DNA of 14,033 nt from Candidatus Methanofastidiosum methylothiophilum. Its GTDB lineage: Archaea > Methanobacteriota_B > Thermococci > Methanofastidiosales > Methanofastidiosaceae. The stretch is from assembly GCA_001587675.1 (NCBI GenBank), contig LNGD01000032.1, positions 1 to 14,033 of the forward strand, in the 5' to 3' direction. Under the pieces are notes generated by a model. The model had not been told where the DNA came from and searched no databases. It saw nothing but the letters and a program-made list of their open reading frames with translations. The position numbers and the translations under genes are program-made. This document shows, one piece after another, positions 6,408 to 14,013 of this stretch; within the stretch, counting starts at the first letter, position 1; the number at the start of each line of letters is the position of its first letter.

Positions 6408-7625
6408 TTAATCTTCTTCTATTATTTCACCTGTTGGTTTAGATTTTCCTAGCCCCAATACCTTCGCTATTTTCTCTATTGATCCTTCAAGAGTGTTAAC
6501 TATAACGGGAGTATATGTAGTCCTTATCTCAATGTTTTTACCGTTTGCAACGAAAATATTTCTTATCAATTTTATATTGGAAAAAGCATCATCCTTCTGT
6601 TTGTATTTAAGGCTTGGTAAGGGTTGACTTGGATCGGGGGTATCTGATCCAGCTAAAGAATCTAACATTATTCCATATTTATTTATCTGGGTTAGTCTAT
6701 TGTATTCTATTGTAACGTCATGAGAACTTCCAAATAGGTATACCCCAATGTTTGAGACATTTTGAATTACATTGTTGGATATTAGAATATTTCGTCTTTC
6801 GCTGTCTTCCCCTGGAGCATTTACCTCATAAGTACCGTTTTTGAATAATGCTATTCCGTTACCATATTTAGGATGGACATCACCAATAAACATGCCACCG
6901 CAGTTCTTAATTGTGTTGTTTTTAATAGTGATATCTTTTACATTCCCAGCGCTTTCAATACCTGTTCTTCTTATGTCGTGTATGTAGTTGTTTTCAATTA
7001 AGACGTTCTGAACTAATCCGTTATAGCCAACTCCACCGCCATTTTTAGCTTTTGCAGCCCATATGAAAATTCCACAACCATTTCCTTTTATGTCTCTGAT
7101 TTCATTGTTTTTAATAGTAATATTTGTAGTTGGAACAGTAACTCCGCCAATTGCAACAGCCATTCCACCGCCTGATGTTCCATCTGCTGCCATTTGTGGT
7201 CCAATGATGTTATTTTCTAGAGTAATGTTCGACACTCCGTGGTATCCTATCTCAACTAAAAATATTGCACTTGAAGGATTTGGGTCACTGGGCCTTTGAT
7301 CGTTATATATCGTAAGATTCTTCAACACCACATTTGAAGCTTTGATTGAAACAGTTTTTATTTCTCCAGCAGTGCCTCTAATCTTTGTTGTAGTCTTATC
7401 AATACCTTGGATAGTTAAGGATTTATCGATAACAATGTTTTCGTTATAAGTTGCAGGATATACTGTGATTGTATCTCCATTATTGGCTGCAGCAATGGCA
7501 GCTCCAATTGTGGTATAGGTTTTTCCCGGACCTACTTCTAGAGTCGCTGCGCTAACTGGATTTAGAATTGCCAATATAGATACTATCAATAATATACTTA
7601 CAAATATCGATTTTATTTTATTCAT
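6408..7625 (-). CDS. Secreted right-handed beta-helix (NosD/pectate-lyase-like) protein
   Basis: 405-aa exported protein. The signal peptide covers about residues 1-26 (IFVSILLIVSILAILNPVSA). It is followed by VGPGKTYTTIGAAIAAANNGDTI, the usual entry into a parallel beta-helix, and by repeated coils with the pattern NITLENNII, NITIKNNEI, NVLIENNYI, DITIKNNTI, NILISNNVI and DVTIEYNRL (about 95-365). The asparagine ladder is typical of PbH1 repeats as in NosD, pectate lyases and archaeal surface proteins. No catalytic pectate-lyase site is recognisable, so a structural or carbohydrate-binding surface role is as likely as an enzymatic one. The C-terminus (370-405) is charged (ends GEIIEED), without a membrane anchor. 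The ATG at 7625 is preceded by GAGGTGA at a 4-nt spacing, one of the strongest ribosome binding sites here. Confidence 0.82.
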   Translation of the reverse strand: MNKIKSIFVSILLIVSILAILNPVSAATLEVGPGKTYTTIGAAIAAANNGDTITVYPATYNENIVIDKSLTIQGIDKTTTKIRGTAGEIKTVSIKASNVVLKNLTIYNDQRPSDPNPSSAIFLVEIGYHGVSNITLENNIIGPQMAADGTSGGGMAVAIGGVTVPTTNITIKNNEIRDIKGNGCGIFIWAAKAKNGGGVGYNGLVQNVLIENNYIHDIRRTGIESAGNVKDITIKNNTIKNCGGMFIGDVHPKYGNGIALFKNGTYEVNAPGEDSERRNILISNNVIQNVSNIGVYLFGSSHDVTIEYNRLTQINKYGIMLDSLAGSDTPDPSQPLPSLKYKQKDDAFSNIKLIRNIFVANGKNIEIRTTYTPVIVNTLEGSIEKIAKVLGLGKSKPTGEIIEED

Positions 7626-7686
7626 GTATTCACCTCAAGATAAGTTCTATTGTAAAAATAGTATGTCTTTTCCATATATTTAAGAA
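7626..7686 (-). promoter_or_regulatory. Promoter and ribosome binding site of the beta-helix gene
   Basis: On the minus strand TTAAATATAT (about 7675-7684) is a TATA-like element that would start transcription near 7655, leaving a 30-nt leader. GAGGTGA (7630-7636) just before the ATG is an extended archaeal Shine-Dalgarno sequence. Confidence 0.45.
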
Positions 7687-7710
7687 TATGAGAAAAAATA
7701 AGGAAAACAG

Positions 7711-7737
7711 GGAAAAAAATTAAAGTAATTTTTTTCC
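7711..7737. terminator. Perfect 11-bp inverted repeat spanning the stop codon of the DUF835 regulator gene
   Basis: GGAAAAAAATT (7711-7721) and AATTTTTTTCC (7727-7737) are perfect reverse complements around the 5-nt loop AAAGT. The minus-strand TAA at 7722-7720 lies in the loop and arm, so the last codons and the terminator overlap. Each strand carries a 7-T run. A second T-run follows about 16 nt further downstream on the minus strand (7692-7697 in plus coordinates). Termination is the likely role, since oligo-T drives archaeal termination. Confidence 0.55.
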
Positions 7738-10065
7738 TTTTTCAGTTAGCTCAACTTTCTTATTTCTCCCTTTTTTGTGAACTATCACATATCTATTGGA
7801 TTCAAGGTATCTTATGTATTTCCTAACTGTTGGTCTTGTCATAGATAGCTGTTTAATAATACTAGAATATGATGGGTTTATTCCCAACTTATTCTGATTT
7901 AAAATGTAATAAATTATTTCAAGTAATTTTTTGTTAATGGATTCTGATATCTTCAGCTCAATTGGTTTAGTTTCTTTTTCCAATAGTCTAATCTGTTTTG
8001 GATCAAGAGTATTTTTATCAGCAGAGATAATTATTATGTTTTTACTAAAAAATGCAATCTCCCTTAATTCATTGATAAAATTATAGACTTCTATAAAACT
8101 AGAATTGTTAATAAGATAATCAATACTATCTAGTAATATAACAGATTTATTTTTAATTGCTGAAAAGAATTCTTTTAACTGTGTTGTATCAACTGAAAGA
8201 TTTTTAGGCCCAATTTTTTTTGAGAGCCAATAATATTCAAAATTAATATCTTCAAAATCAAAATAGCTTTTTTCTTCCCTTGAGATGATAATTCCTTTAT
8301 ATCCTACTCCAATTAGTTCTGTAAAAGCATCGAAAGCTAAAGAATCAGAAGGTTCTTTGGATAAATATATACAACCTTCATCAAGATCATATTTTAACAA
8401 TTGCTTCTTCAAATCTTCTTCTTTTTTCTTCTGTTCTGATATATCTCTAACCATGCATATAATTGACTTTTCACCCTTGACTTCAATTATGCTAAAGCTT
8501 ATCTCAACGGGGAAAACTATTCCAGTACCACTAATGAAAAACGTTTCAATAACTAACCCCTCATTTTTGAAATCCTTAAACAGTATGTGCTTCAATCTTT
8601 CTGTTTCAAGGGGCGATGCAAGATCAAAGATATTCATGTTATCAAGAAGCTTTTCTTTTGGATACCCAAGAGTTGTTATTGTTGCTTTATTTATATCCTG
8701 TATGAGGAAATCTTTGTTTAGAATAATTATTGCCTCATGAGCATTTTGAAATAGTGATTTAAATTTAATTTCAGAGTATTTTATCTTCTCTTGAAGATTC
8801 ATATTCTCAGTTATATCATTACCAATGGCAAGAATAGAAGTTAAATTACCTTTTTTGTCATAAAGTGGTTTGTTGGACCAGTATACCCATACTTTCTCGC
8901 CATTCTTTTTAATATTTTCATTTATGTGTATACTATATTGTTTTGGATTTGTATGAATTTCATCCACAAGGTTCATAAGATTTCTGCCTGTTGACTCAAT
9001 TTTTGGCGTTATTGTATCGTAAACATTCTTACCAATTAGCTCAGCTTTATCATAGCCAAAAAATGAAGCACCGTATTTATTAATCGAAATTATTTTACCA
9101 TTATTATCAAAAACAAATATAATACTGTTTGCGGATTCAACAAGCTCCCTATATTTATATTCACTTTCAGTTAGAGCTTCTTCAGCCCTTATCCTCGAAA
9201 TTACACTTCCAATTTCATAGGATAATGAAACTAGAATTCTCTTTGAAAGATCAGATATATCCTCTTTATCATGACTTCCAATATTTAAGCTGCCTAATGG
9301 TCTGCCTGAATGAAAGAATGGAATTATTGAAAAGAATTTCAATTTCTCCTTTTCTTTTAGATATTCAAACATGTCTTTGCTTATTGAATTAGTTAAATCA
9401 TTTGCTCTAACGAATAATGGGCCAGAGGTATATTTAGATTTAGGGCTAATATTCTGGAAAAAGGATTTTGTTTCTTCAGAGATATTTTTAAAGGACACTA
9501 GTTTGAAATTAGATGTTTTTTCATCAATTAGATAAATTCCTCCACAATCCACCTCTCCAATTTTTATAGCAAAATTTAGGATTTCTTCAAGGGCTTTCTC
9601 CATCTTGTTAATCCCACATAATTTTAAAATAAGTTCAGAGTAAAAAGATAAAATTTTTTCAGTTTTTTTAATTTCAGAAATATTCCTAACAATGTGAATT
9701 ACGCCTTCCAATTTTCCATCTTTTATAATTGGAGAAGAGCTGACTCTAACGGGGAGCCTTTTCCCATCTTTCTTAAGATATTCCATATCATAGTGTAGAG
9801 TTTCCATGTTTCCGCTCAATCTCTTGATTTGTAGATCTTCCATTAATTTATAGTATTCAGGAGGAACTAATTGGGTAGGATTCATATTTAATAATTCTTC
9901 TTCGGAATAACCGCTTTCGTTAATACCAGTTTGATTAACGTAAGTTATTTTTCCATTACTATCCTGGATAAATATAATATCTATCGCATTTTCTACAGCA
10001 AAATTGTACCAATCCTTAATAGCATCAAAATTTTGAGTGTCAATCTTATTTTTAGCAGATTTCAT
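7720..10065 (-). CDS. PAS-GAF-PAS-PAS-DUF835-winged-helix sensor/regulator
   Basis: 781-aa cytoplasmic protein with no membrane segment. Domain order is PAS (about 20-135; FIQDSNGKITYVNQTG, VRNISE), GAF (about 138-297; GGIYLID, GSLNIG), PAS (about 300-428; VFDNNGKIISINKYG, GNDITE) and PAS (about 432-546; ILNKDFLIQDINKA, VRDISE). These are followed by a DUF835-like domain (about 556-702) with GCIYLSKEPSDSLAFDAF and the Walker-B-like VILLDSIDYLINN (642-654). The protein ends in a winged helix (about 710-781; SIIKQLSMTRPTVRKYIRYLE, wing VIVHKKGRNKKVELT). It has no histidine-kinase, receiver or ATP-binding P-loop motif, so it looks like a sensor that binds DNA itself. A GTG at 10077 would add four residues but sits in the ribosome binding site GTGAGG; the ATG at 10065 has a 6-nt spacing from GAGG. 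It overlaps the upstream kinase gene by 14 nt, indicating translational coupling. Confidence 0.85.
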   Translation of the reverse strand: MKSAKNKIDTQNFDAIKDWYNFAVENAIDIIFIQDSNGKITYVNQTGINESGYSEEELLNMNPTQLVPPEYYKLMEDLQIKRLSGNMETLHYDMEYLKKDGKRLPVRVSSSPIIKDGKLEGVIHIVRNISEIKKTEKILSFYSELILKLCGINKMEKALEEILNFAIKIGEVDCGGIYLIDEKTSNFKLVSFKNISEETKSFFQNISPKSKYTSGPLFVRANDLTNSISKDMFEYLKEKEKLKFFSIIPFFHSGRPLGSLNIGSHDKEDISDLSKRILVSLSYEIGSVISRIRAEEALTESEYKYRELVESANSIIFVFDNNGKIISINKYGASFFGYDKAELIGKNVYDTITPKIESTGRNLMNLVDEIHTNPKQYSIHINENIKKNGEKVWVYWSNKPLYDKKGNLTSILAIGNDITENMNLQEKIKYSEIKFKSLFQNAHEAIIILNKDFLIQDINKATITTLGYPKEKLLDNMNIFDLASPLETERLKHILFKDFKNEGLVIETFFISGTGIVFPVEISFSIIEVKGEKSIICMVRDISEQKKKEEDLKKQLLKYDLDEGCIYLSKEPSDSLAFDAFTELIGVGYKGIIISREEKSYFDFEDINFEYYWLSKKIGPKNLSVDTTQLKEFFSAIKNKSVILLDSIDYLINNSSFIEVYNFINELREIAFFSKNIIIISADKNTLDPKQIRLLEKETKPIELKISESINKKLLEIIYYILNQNKLGINPSYSSIIKQLSMTRPTVRKYIRYLESNRYVIVHKKGRNKKVELTEKGKKLL

Positions 10066-11470
10066 TGGCTTCCTCACTCATAAAAGTTAAAATGAATATA
10101 CTGCCCCTTGGCTTATTGTCAATTACTTTTATATTTCCGCCTTGCCTTTCAAGTATTTTTTTGGAAATATATAACCCAAGTCCGGACCCTCTATTTGGCC
10201 CTTGACTAAATCCTTCATTGAAAATCTTTTCTTTATATTCATCTGGTATACCTATCCCGTCGTCAGATATCCATACTTCACAATTATTTCCTTCTTTTTT
10301 TAGAGTAATATTTATATTATTCGCTTTTCCATGTATTTTTGCATTTCTTATTATATTATCAAATACTGTCGTGATAGATTCATCCACAAGTATTTTACAT
10401 CTGCAAAGAGTATTGATATTTATTTCTGGATAATGCTTGACAAGCTCGGCTATCTTTAAGTTAATATCGAAAAGTTTAACATCATTTGAATTTATTTTCT
10501 TGTTGAATGCCTTTTCAAGCTCTCCTGTCTTTTCAATAAGGTCGACACATTTTGAGATAGTTTGCATTATTTTATTCTTAATTGTTTGGTCTTCTGTTTT
10601 TATCAAGTCAAAGTAATTCAAAGCTACTGTGAGGTCATTCAATATGTCATGTCTTAGCACTTTATTAATAATATCAAGAGTTTCATTAGCTGATCTTAAA
10701 TTATTTTCAGCTATTGATTTATCAGAAATGTCAATCCCAAGCTCTAAAACATATTTATCCCCATCTATACCTAAAAATGGATAATCGTGAATTTGATAAG
10801 TCCTGCCATCAATTTGAGTCTTTTCGTAAATCATTGGAGAATTACTGGTAAATACATTCATAACTGGGCATTTTTCACATGACGCATTTTTTCCATAAAA
10901 TATTTGATAACATTTTTTATTTTTAAATTTTTGAAATCTGTTTCTTAAATATTTATTGGCATATATTATATTGCGTCTTTTATCGTATAGACAAACGTAG
11001 ACAGGTAGCTGCTCCAAAACAGAAAAAAGTTTTTGATTTTCTTTTTCAATTTTTAATCTAAGATCTTTTTCAAATTTAATATCTTTTAGAATGCCTGTGT
11101 GACCAAGAACTTTTCCATAACTGTCCTTAAAAATTGACATTTCGAGTTGACACTGTACTACTTTACCGTCTTTTCTTTTCAATGTGACGCTATAATCTTG
11201 AATTGAGCCTTTAGTATACAATTCTTTTAACAAAATTTCCCTATCTATAGTGTTGACGTAAATATTTGTTGCTTCCATTCCAATAAGCTCACTTTTAGTA
11301 TAACCAAGTATCCTTGAAACGTTTCTATCGGCATATACAATAATCCCATCTCTATTTACCGAAAGATTGGGGTATGCGTATACTGGATTATACGGCTCGG
11401 TGTTTTGTAGATAATCGATGTATTTTATGTCATTCTTATTTTTCTTTATTGTATTTTTGGATGCTTCCAT
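10052..11470 (-). CDS. PAS-PAS sensor histidine kinase (soluble)
   Basis: 472-aa kinase without membrane segments, so it should sense a cytoplasmic signal. PAS1 (about 28-135; VNRDGIIVYADRN, GILKDI) is followed by PAS2 (about 145-255). PAS2 carries a cysteine cluster C187, C198, C201 in KCYQIFYGKNASCEKCPV, a pattern known from archaeal and delta-proteobacterial PAS domains that may bind metal or a redox cofactor. The phosphoacceptor is His274 in VLRHDILNDL. The ATPase domain has the N-box DNIIRNAKIHG (371-381), G1 DDGIGIP (403-409) and G2 GSGLGLYI (428-435), all intact. No response regulator is encoded in this window. The next gene, overlapping its end, is a DUF835-winged-helix protein without a receiver domain. 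A TATA box at 11526-11538 would give a leader of about 37 nt; no clear Shine-Dalgarno sequence precedes the ATG. Confidence 0.9.
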   Translation of the reverse strand: MEASKNTIKKNKNDIKYIDYLQNTEPYNPVYAYPNLSVNRDGIIVYADRNVSRILGYTKSELIGMEATNIYVNTIDREILLKELYTKGSIQDYSVTLKRKDGKVVQCQLEMSIFKDSYGKVLGHTGILKDIKFEKDLRLKIEKENQKLFSVLEQLPVYVCLYDKRRNIIYANKYLRNRFQKFKNKKCYQIFYGKNASCEKCPVMNVFTSNSPMIYEKTQIDGRTYQIHDYPFLGIDGDKYVLELGIDISDKSIAENNLRSANETLDIINKVLRHDILNDLTVALNYFDLIKTEDQTIKNKIMQTISKCVDLIEKTGELEKAFNKKINSNDVKLFDINLKIAELVKHYPEININTLCRCKILVDESITTVFDNIIRNAKIHGKANNINITLKKEGNNCEVWISDDGIGIPDEYKEKIFNEGFSQGPNRGSGLGLYISKKILERQGGNIKVIDNKPRGSIFILTFMSEEANEIC

Positions 11471-11673
11471 GGTAACACGCTTTAGAGAAAGTAAATCTTC
11501 GATTAATCAATTATAATATTACATTAATATATATAAAGATATAGAAAAAAAAATGGAAAATAGTGAAAAAAAATTCCTTTCCATATTTTACGTTTAACAC
11601 CGATATTACAAATTTCAATATAATATATATTAGTAATATTTAAAAGTAAATCAAAAATCAAAATGTAGAGAAG
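11471..11673. promoter_or_regulatory. Divergent control region between the kinase and TraB genes
   Basis: 203 bp with no gene recognised. On the minus strand CTTTATATATATT (11526-11538) is the kinase TATA box. On the plus strand TATTTAAAA (11637-11645) lies about 25 nt before an inferred start near 11666, giving an 8-nt leader for the TraB gene at 11674. Between them ATGGAAA (11553-11559) and TTTCCAT (11578-11584) form a 7-bp inverted repeat with an 18-nt spacer, a possible binding site. GATTAATC lies near the kinase leader. The long leftward open frame over this region is low-complexity (Phe/Tyr-rich) and overlaps the TraB start, so it is not counted as a gene. Confidence 0.5.
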
Positions 11674-12834
11674 ATGACAAAAGAAACAGTAAAAATTGAC
11701 GGTAAAGAAGTAATAATAGTAGGAACTGTACACATATCTAAAGAAAGTGTAGAAGAAGTTAGAAAAGTAATAGAAAATGAAAATCCCGACGTCGTTGGTG
11801 TTGAGCTTTGCCAAAGCAGGTTTGAAGCTCTTAAAAATTTAAAAAAATGGGAAGATACAAATGTTATCGATATTATAAAGCAAGGAAAAGTTTTCCTATT
11901 CCTAATTAATATCCTATTATCGAACTACCAAAAAAGGCTTGGTGATAAGTTTGGTGTCAAGCCGGGTTCTGAGTTTATTGAGGCCATAACAGTTGCAGAA
12001 AAGAACAAAATACAGATTTCACTTATTGATAGAGATATACAGTTGACGTTAAAGAGAGCATGGAACAAGATGAGCATCAAGGAAAAACTAAAGCTCATGT
12101 TCGGTGTATTCCTAGGATTCTTTGAAGAAGCTGAAGAAGAGGATATCATTGAAAAACTTCAGGACAAAGACATTGTAAATGAGTTATTAAATGAGCTCTC
12201 AAAAGAAATTCCATCTGTCAAAGAAACTTTAATTGATGAGCGTGATAGATATATTGCTTCAAAAATAATCCAAAGTAAGGGTAAAAAGATTGTAGCTGTT
12301 GTAGGCCGAGGACATATGGAGGGTATCATATCAGCTCTAAATGAGTTAAATAAAAGGACTATAAACGAAACGATTAAAGATCTTGAAACTCTGGTACAAA
12401 AAAGAAGTGTCCTAAAATACATTGGTTACCTTATCCCCATAATCTTCTTTGGTTTAGTCATATACGGATTTTTTGATAAAGGAGTTGACTTTACTTTGAA
12501 GGTTATGCTAATGTGGATAGTTGTTACCGGGACAACGGCTGCTATCGGTGCTGCGGCGGCATTTGCCCATCCAATTTCAATCCTTGTTGCATTTCTTGCT
12601 GCACCAATCACTACCCTTCACCCGACGCTTGCATCAGGATGGTTTGCAGGGTTATCAGAATTAAAATACAGAAAACCAACTATTAAAGATTTTGAAGAGC
12701 TAAATAATATTAACGGGTTAAGAGACCTTTGGAACAACAGGGTAACAAGGATTATCCTCGTTGTTGCATTCACAAATATTGGCGGAACAATTGGAACACT
12801 CTATGCGCTGCCATATTTAATATCATTATTTTGA
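11674..12834 (+). CDS. TraB/PrgY-family membrane protein
   Basis: 386-aa protein of the TraB/PrgY/Tiki-like family. The N-terminal domain has the family markers GTVHIS (17-22), VGVELCQSRF (41-50), LIDRD (117-121), DERDRY (188-193) and VVGRGHMEGI (209-218). The conserved His and Glu residues suggest a metal-dependent hydrolase-like site. The C-terminal half has about four membrane segments (about 250-267, 274-296, 300-318 and 357-380). Between the last two is a conserved loop (HPTLASGWFAGLSELKYRKP). Enterococcal PrgY/TraB restrains pheromone signalling and eukaryotic Tiki cleaves Wnt, but the archaeal substrate is unknown. The leader is very short. A membrane-anchored beta-propeller gene follows 12 nt downstream, so the two are likely co-expressed. 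Confidence 0.88.
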   Translation: MTKETVKIDGKEVIIVGTVHISKESVEEVRKVIENENPDVVGVELCQSRFEALKNLKKWEDTNVIDIIKQGKVFLFLINILLSNYQKRLGDKFGVKPGSEFIEAITVAEKNKIQISLIDRDIQLTLKRAWNKMSIKEKLKLMFGVFLGFFEEAEEEDIIEKLQDKDIVNELLNELSKEIPSVKETLIDERDRYIASKIIQSKGKKIVAVVGRGHMEGIISALNELNKRTINETIKDLETLVQKRSVLKYIGYLIPIIFFGLVIYGFFDKGVDFTLKVMLMWIVVTGTTAAIGAAAAFAHPISILVAFLAAPITTLHPTLASGWFAGLSELKYRKPTIKDFEELNNINGLRDLWNNRVTRIILVVAFTNIGGTIGTLYALPYLISLF

Positions 12835-12846
12835 GGAGGATTAAAA
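12835..12846 (+). promoter_or_regulatory. Strong ribosome binding site of the propeller gene
   Basis: GAGGAGGATT begins at the TGA stop of the TraB gene and lies 5-6 nt before the ATG at 12847. The stop codon and Shine-Dalgarno sequence are fused, which supports a two-gene operon and coupled translation. Confidence 0.6.
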
Positions 12847-14013
12847 ATGAAAAAAATTCTTTTGGCAATTTTTGTTATATTTGGGCTATTAATTCCTTCT
12901 GCTTACGGAGAAGAATACATTGATAAATTATGGGTCCATAATCTAGGGGGAAATGTCTGGGAAATCCTGCACGGGGATTTCACAGGAGACGGGATACCTG
13001 AGATAGTTGTGGCGTCAGGATGCTGTGGAAATCCGGGATATGTTACTGTTTTTGATTTATCGGGTGAGATTGTATGGCAGGCTAAAATGCCATATGAAGT
13101 AAGAGCCCTTGATATAGGAGATATTGACGGGGACGGAAAGCTTGATGCAGTCTGTGCTGCAACTGATACAAAGATTTACTTCATCTCCAACAAAGGAGAG
13201 GTAGTAAAGATGTTCCCTGATTCAGGCGATGTTCTAAAGGTAAAAATTTCAGATATTGACGGAGATGGGAAAAATGAAGTTATTACCGGCTCTACTTATA
13301 TCCGGGTGTTTAAGGATCTAGAAGAGATAGCAAATTACAGCACATCTAACAGGATCATGAATCTAAGCATCCATGACCTAACTGGTGACAAAAAGCCTGA
13401 AATAATAACAGGTGGACTTGGAAACTACGTTTATGTCTTTGATAGCGAGCTTAATCTGTTGTGGAAAAATCAAAGTAACTCAGTTGTATGGGGAACTATT
13501 CCGTTTAACTACCAGGGACATCCATCGATATTAGTTTTAACAAGAGGATATTATGTCCTTGATAAGGATGGAAACAAATTGTTCGAGAAGGGCATGGACG
13601 AGTATTTGATAACTGGGCATGATACTGGCAATATGATACTTTTGGCAGATGGAAAGGGAAATTTAGAAAGCTACGATTATTCGCTAAATAAGATATGGAA
13701 CTACAAAGTTGAAAAGGAAGTAAAGGACATTTATTCCTACAAAGAAGGAAATGAACTTTTTATACTTCTTGGATCTATGGATGGAACATTCTCTATCATA
13801 AAAGGAGATGGGAAATTTATTGGCCAGGCAAAAGCAGGATCCTATGTTTCTGCAGTTGACAGCTTCACAAATAAGAACAAGAGATACGTTACATTCGGGT
13901 CTTTTGATGACAATGTTTACACATATTACAGAGAAACAAAAAATGTCCCGTTTTATGGTTTCGGGACTCTTATTGCAGCTTTAATATACTTCCTGTATAA
14001 GAGATATCAATAG
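12847..14013 (+). CDS. Membrane-anchored beta-propeller protein with FG-GAP/VCBS-like calcium motifs
   Basis: 388-aa exported protein. The signal peptide covers about residues 1-21 (KKILLAIFVIFGLLIPSAYG). It is followed by about seven beta-propeller blades, several with aspartate-rich loops of the FG-GAP/VCBS type: DFTGDGIPEIV (44-54), DIDGDGKLDAV (92-102), DIDGDGKNEVI (136-146) and DLTGDKKPEII (177-187). These probably bind calcium. Later blades (about 195-360; LNLLWKNQ, LNKIWNYK, VYTYYRE) lack them and look more like PQQ-type blades. A C-terminal membrane segment with a positive tail (FYGFGTLIAALIYFLYKRYQ) anchors it with the propeller outside. Cys59-Cys60 are a vicinal pair in the first blade. 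It is likely an extracellular binding or scaffold protein acting with the TraB-family protein just upstream; the partner is not known. The gene ends 20 nt before the window edge. Confidence 0.82.
   Translation: MKKILLAIFVIFGLLIPSAYGEEYIDKLWVHNLGGNVWEILHGDFTGDGIPEIVVASGCCGNPGYVTVFDLSGEIVWQAKMPYEVRALDIGDIDGDGKLDAVCAATDTKIYFISNKGEVVKMFPDSGDVLKVKISDIDGDGKNEVITGSTYIRVFKDLEEIANYSTSNRIMNLSIHDLTGDKKPEIITGGLGNYVYVFDSELNLLWKNQSNSVVWGTIPFNYQGHPSILVLTRGYYVLDKDGNKLFEKGMDEYLITGHDTGNMILLADGKGNLESYDYSLNKIWNYKVEKEVKDIYSYKEGNELFILLGSMDGTFSIIKGDGKFIGQAKAGSYVSAVDSFTNKNKRYVTFGSFDDNVYTYYRETKNVPFYGFGTLIAALIYFLYKRYQ

Noticed and set aside
8285..8740. 151-codon rightward open frame opposite the DUF835 regulator gene
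   Set aside because: It lies within a PAS/DUF835 coding region on the other strand, with Ser/Phe-rich composition and no promoter or ribosome binding site.
11524..11814. 96-codon leftward open frame across the kinase/TraB control region
   Set aside because: Its product is a low-complexity run of Phe and Tyr made by A-rich plus-strand DNA, and it overlaps the first 140 bases of the well-supported TraB gene and both promoters.
13884..13893. Second copy of the CGTTACAT half of the 79-96 palindrome
   Set aside because: It is a single half site inside the propeller coding sequence without symmetry, consistent with chance.
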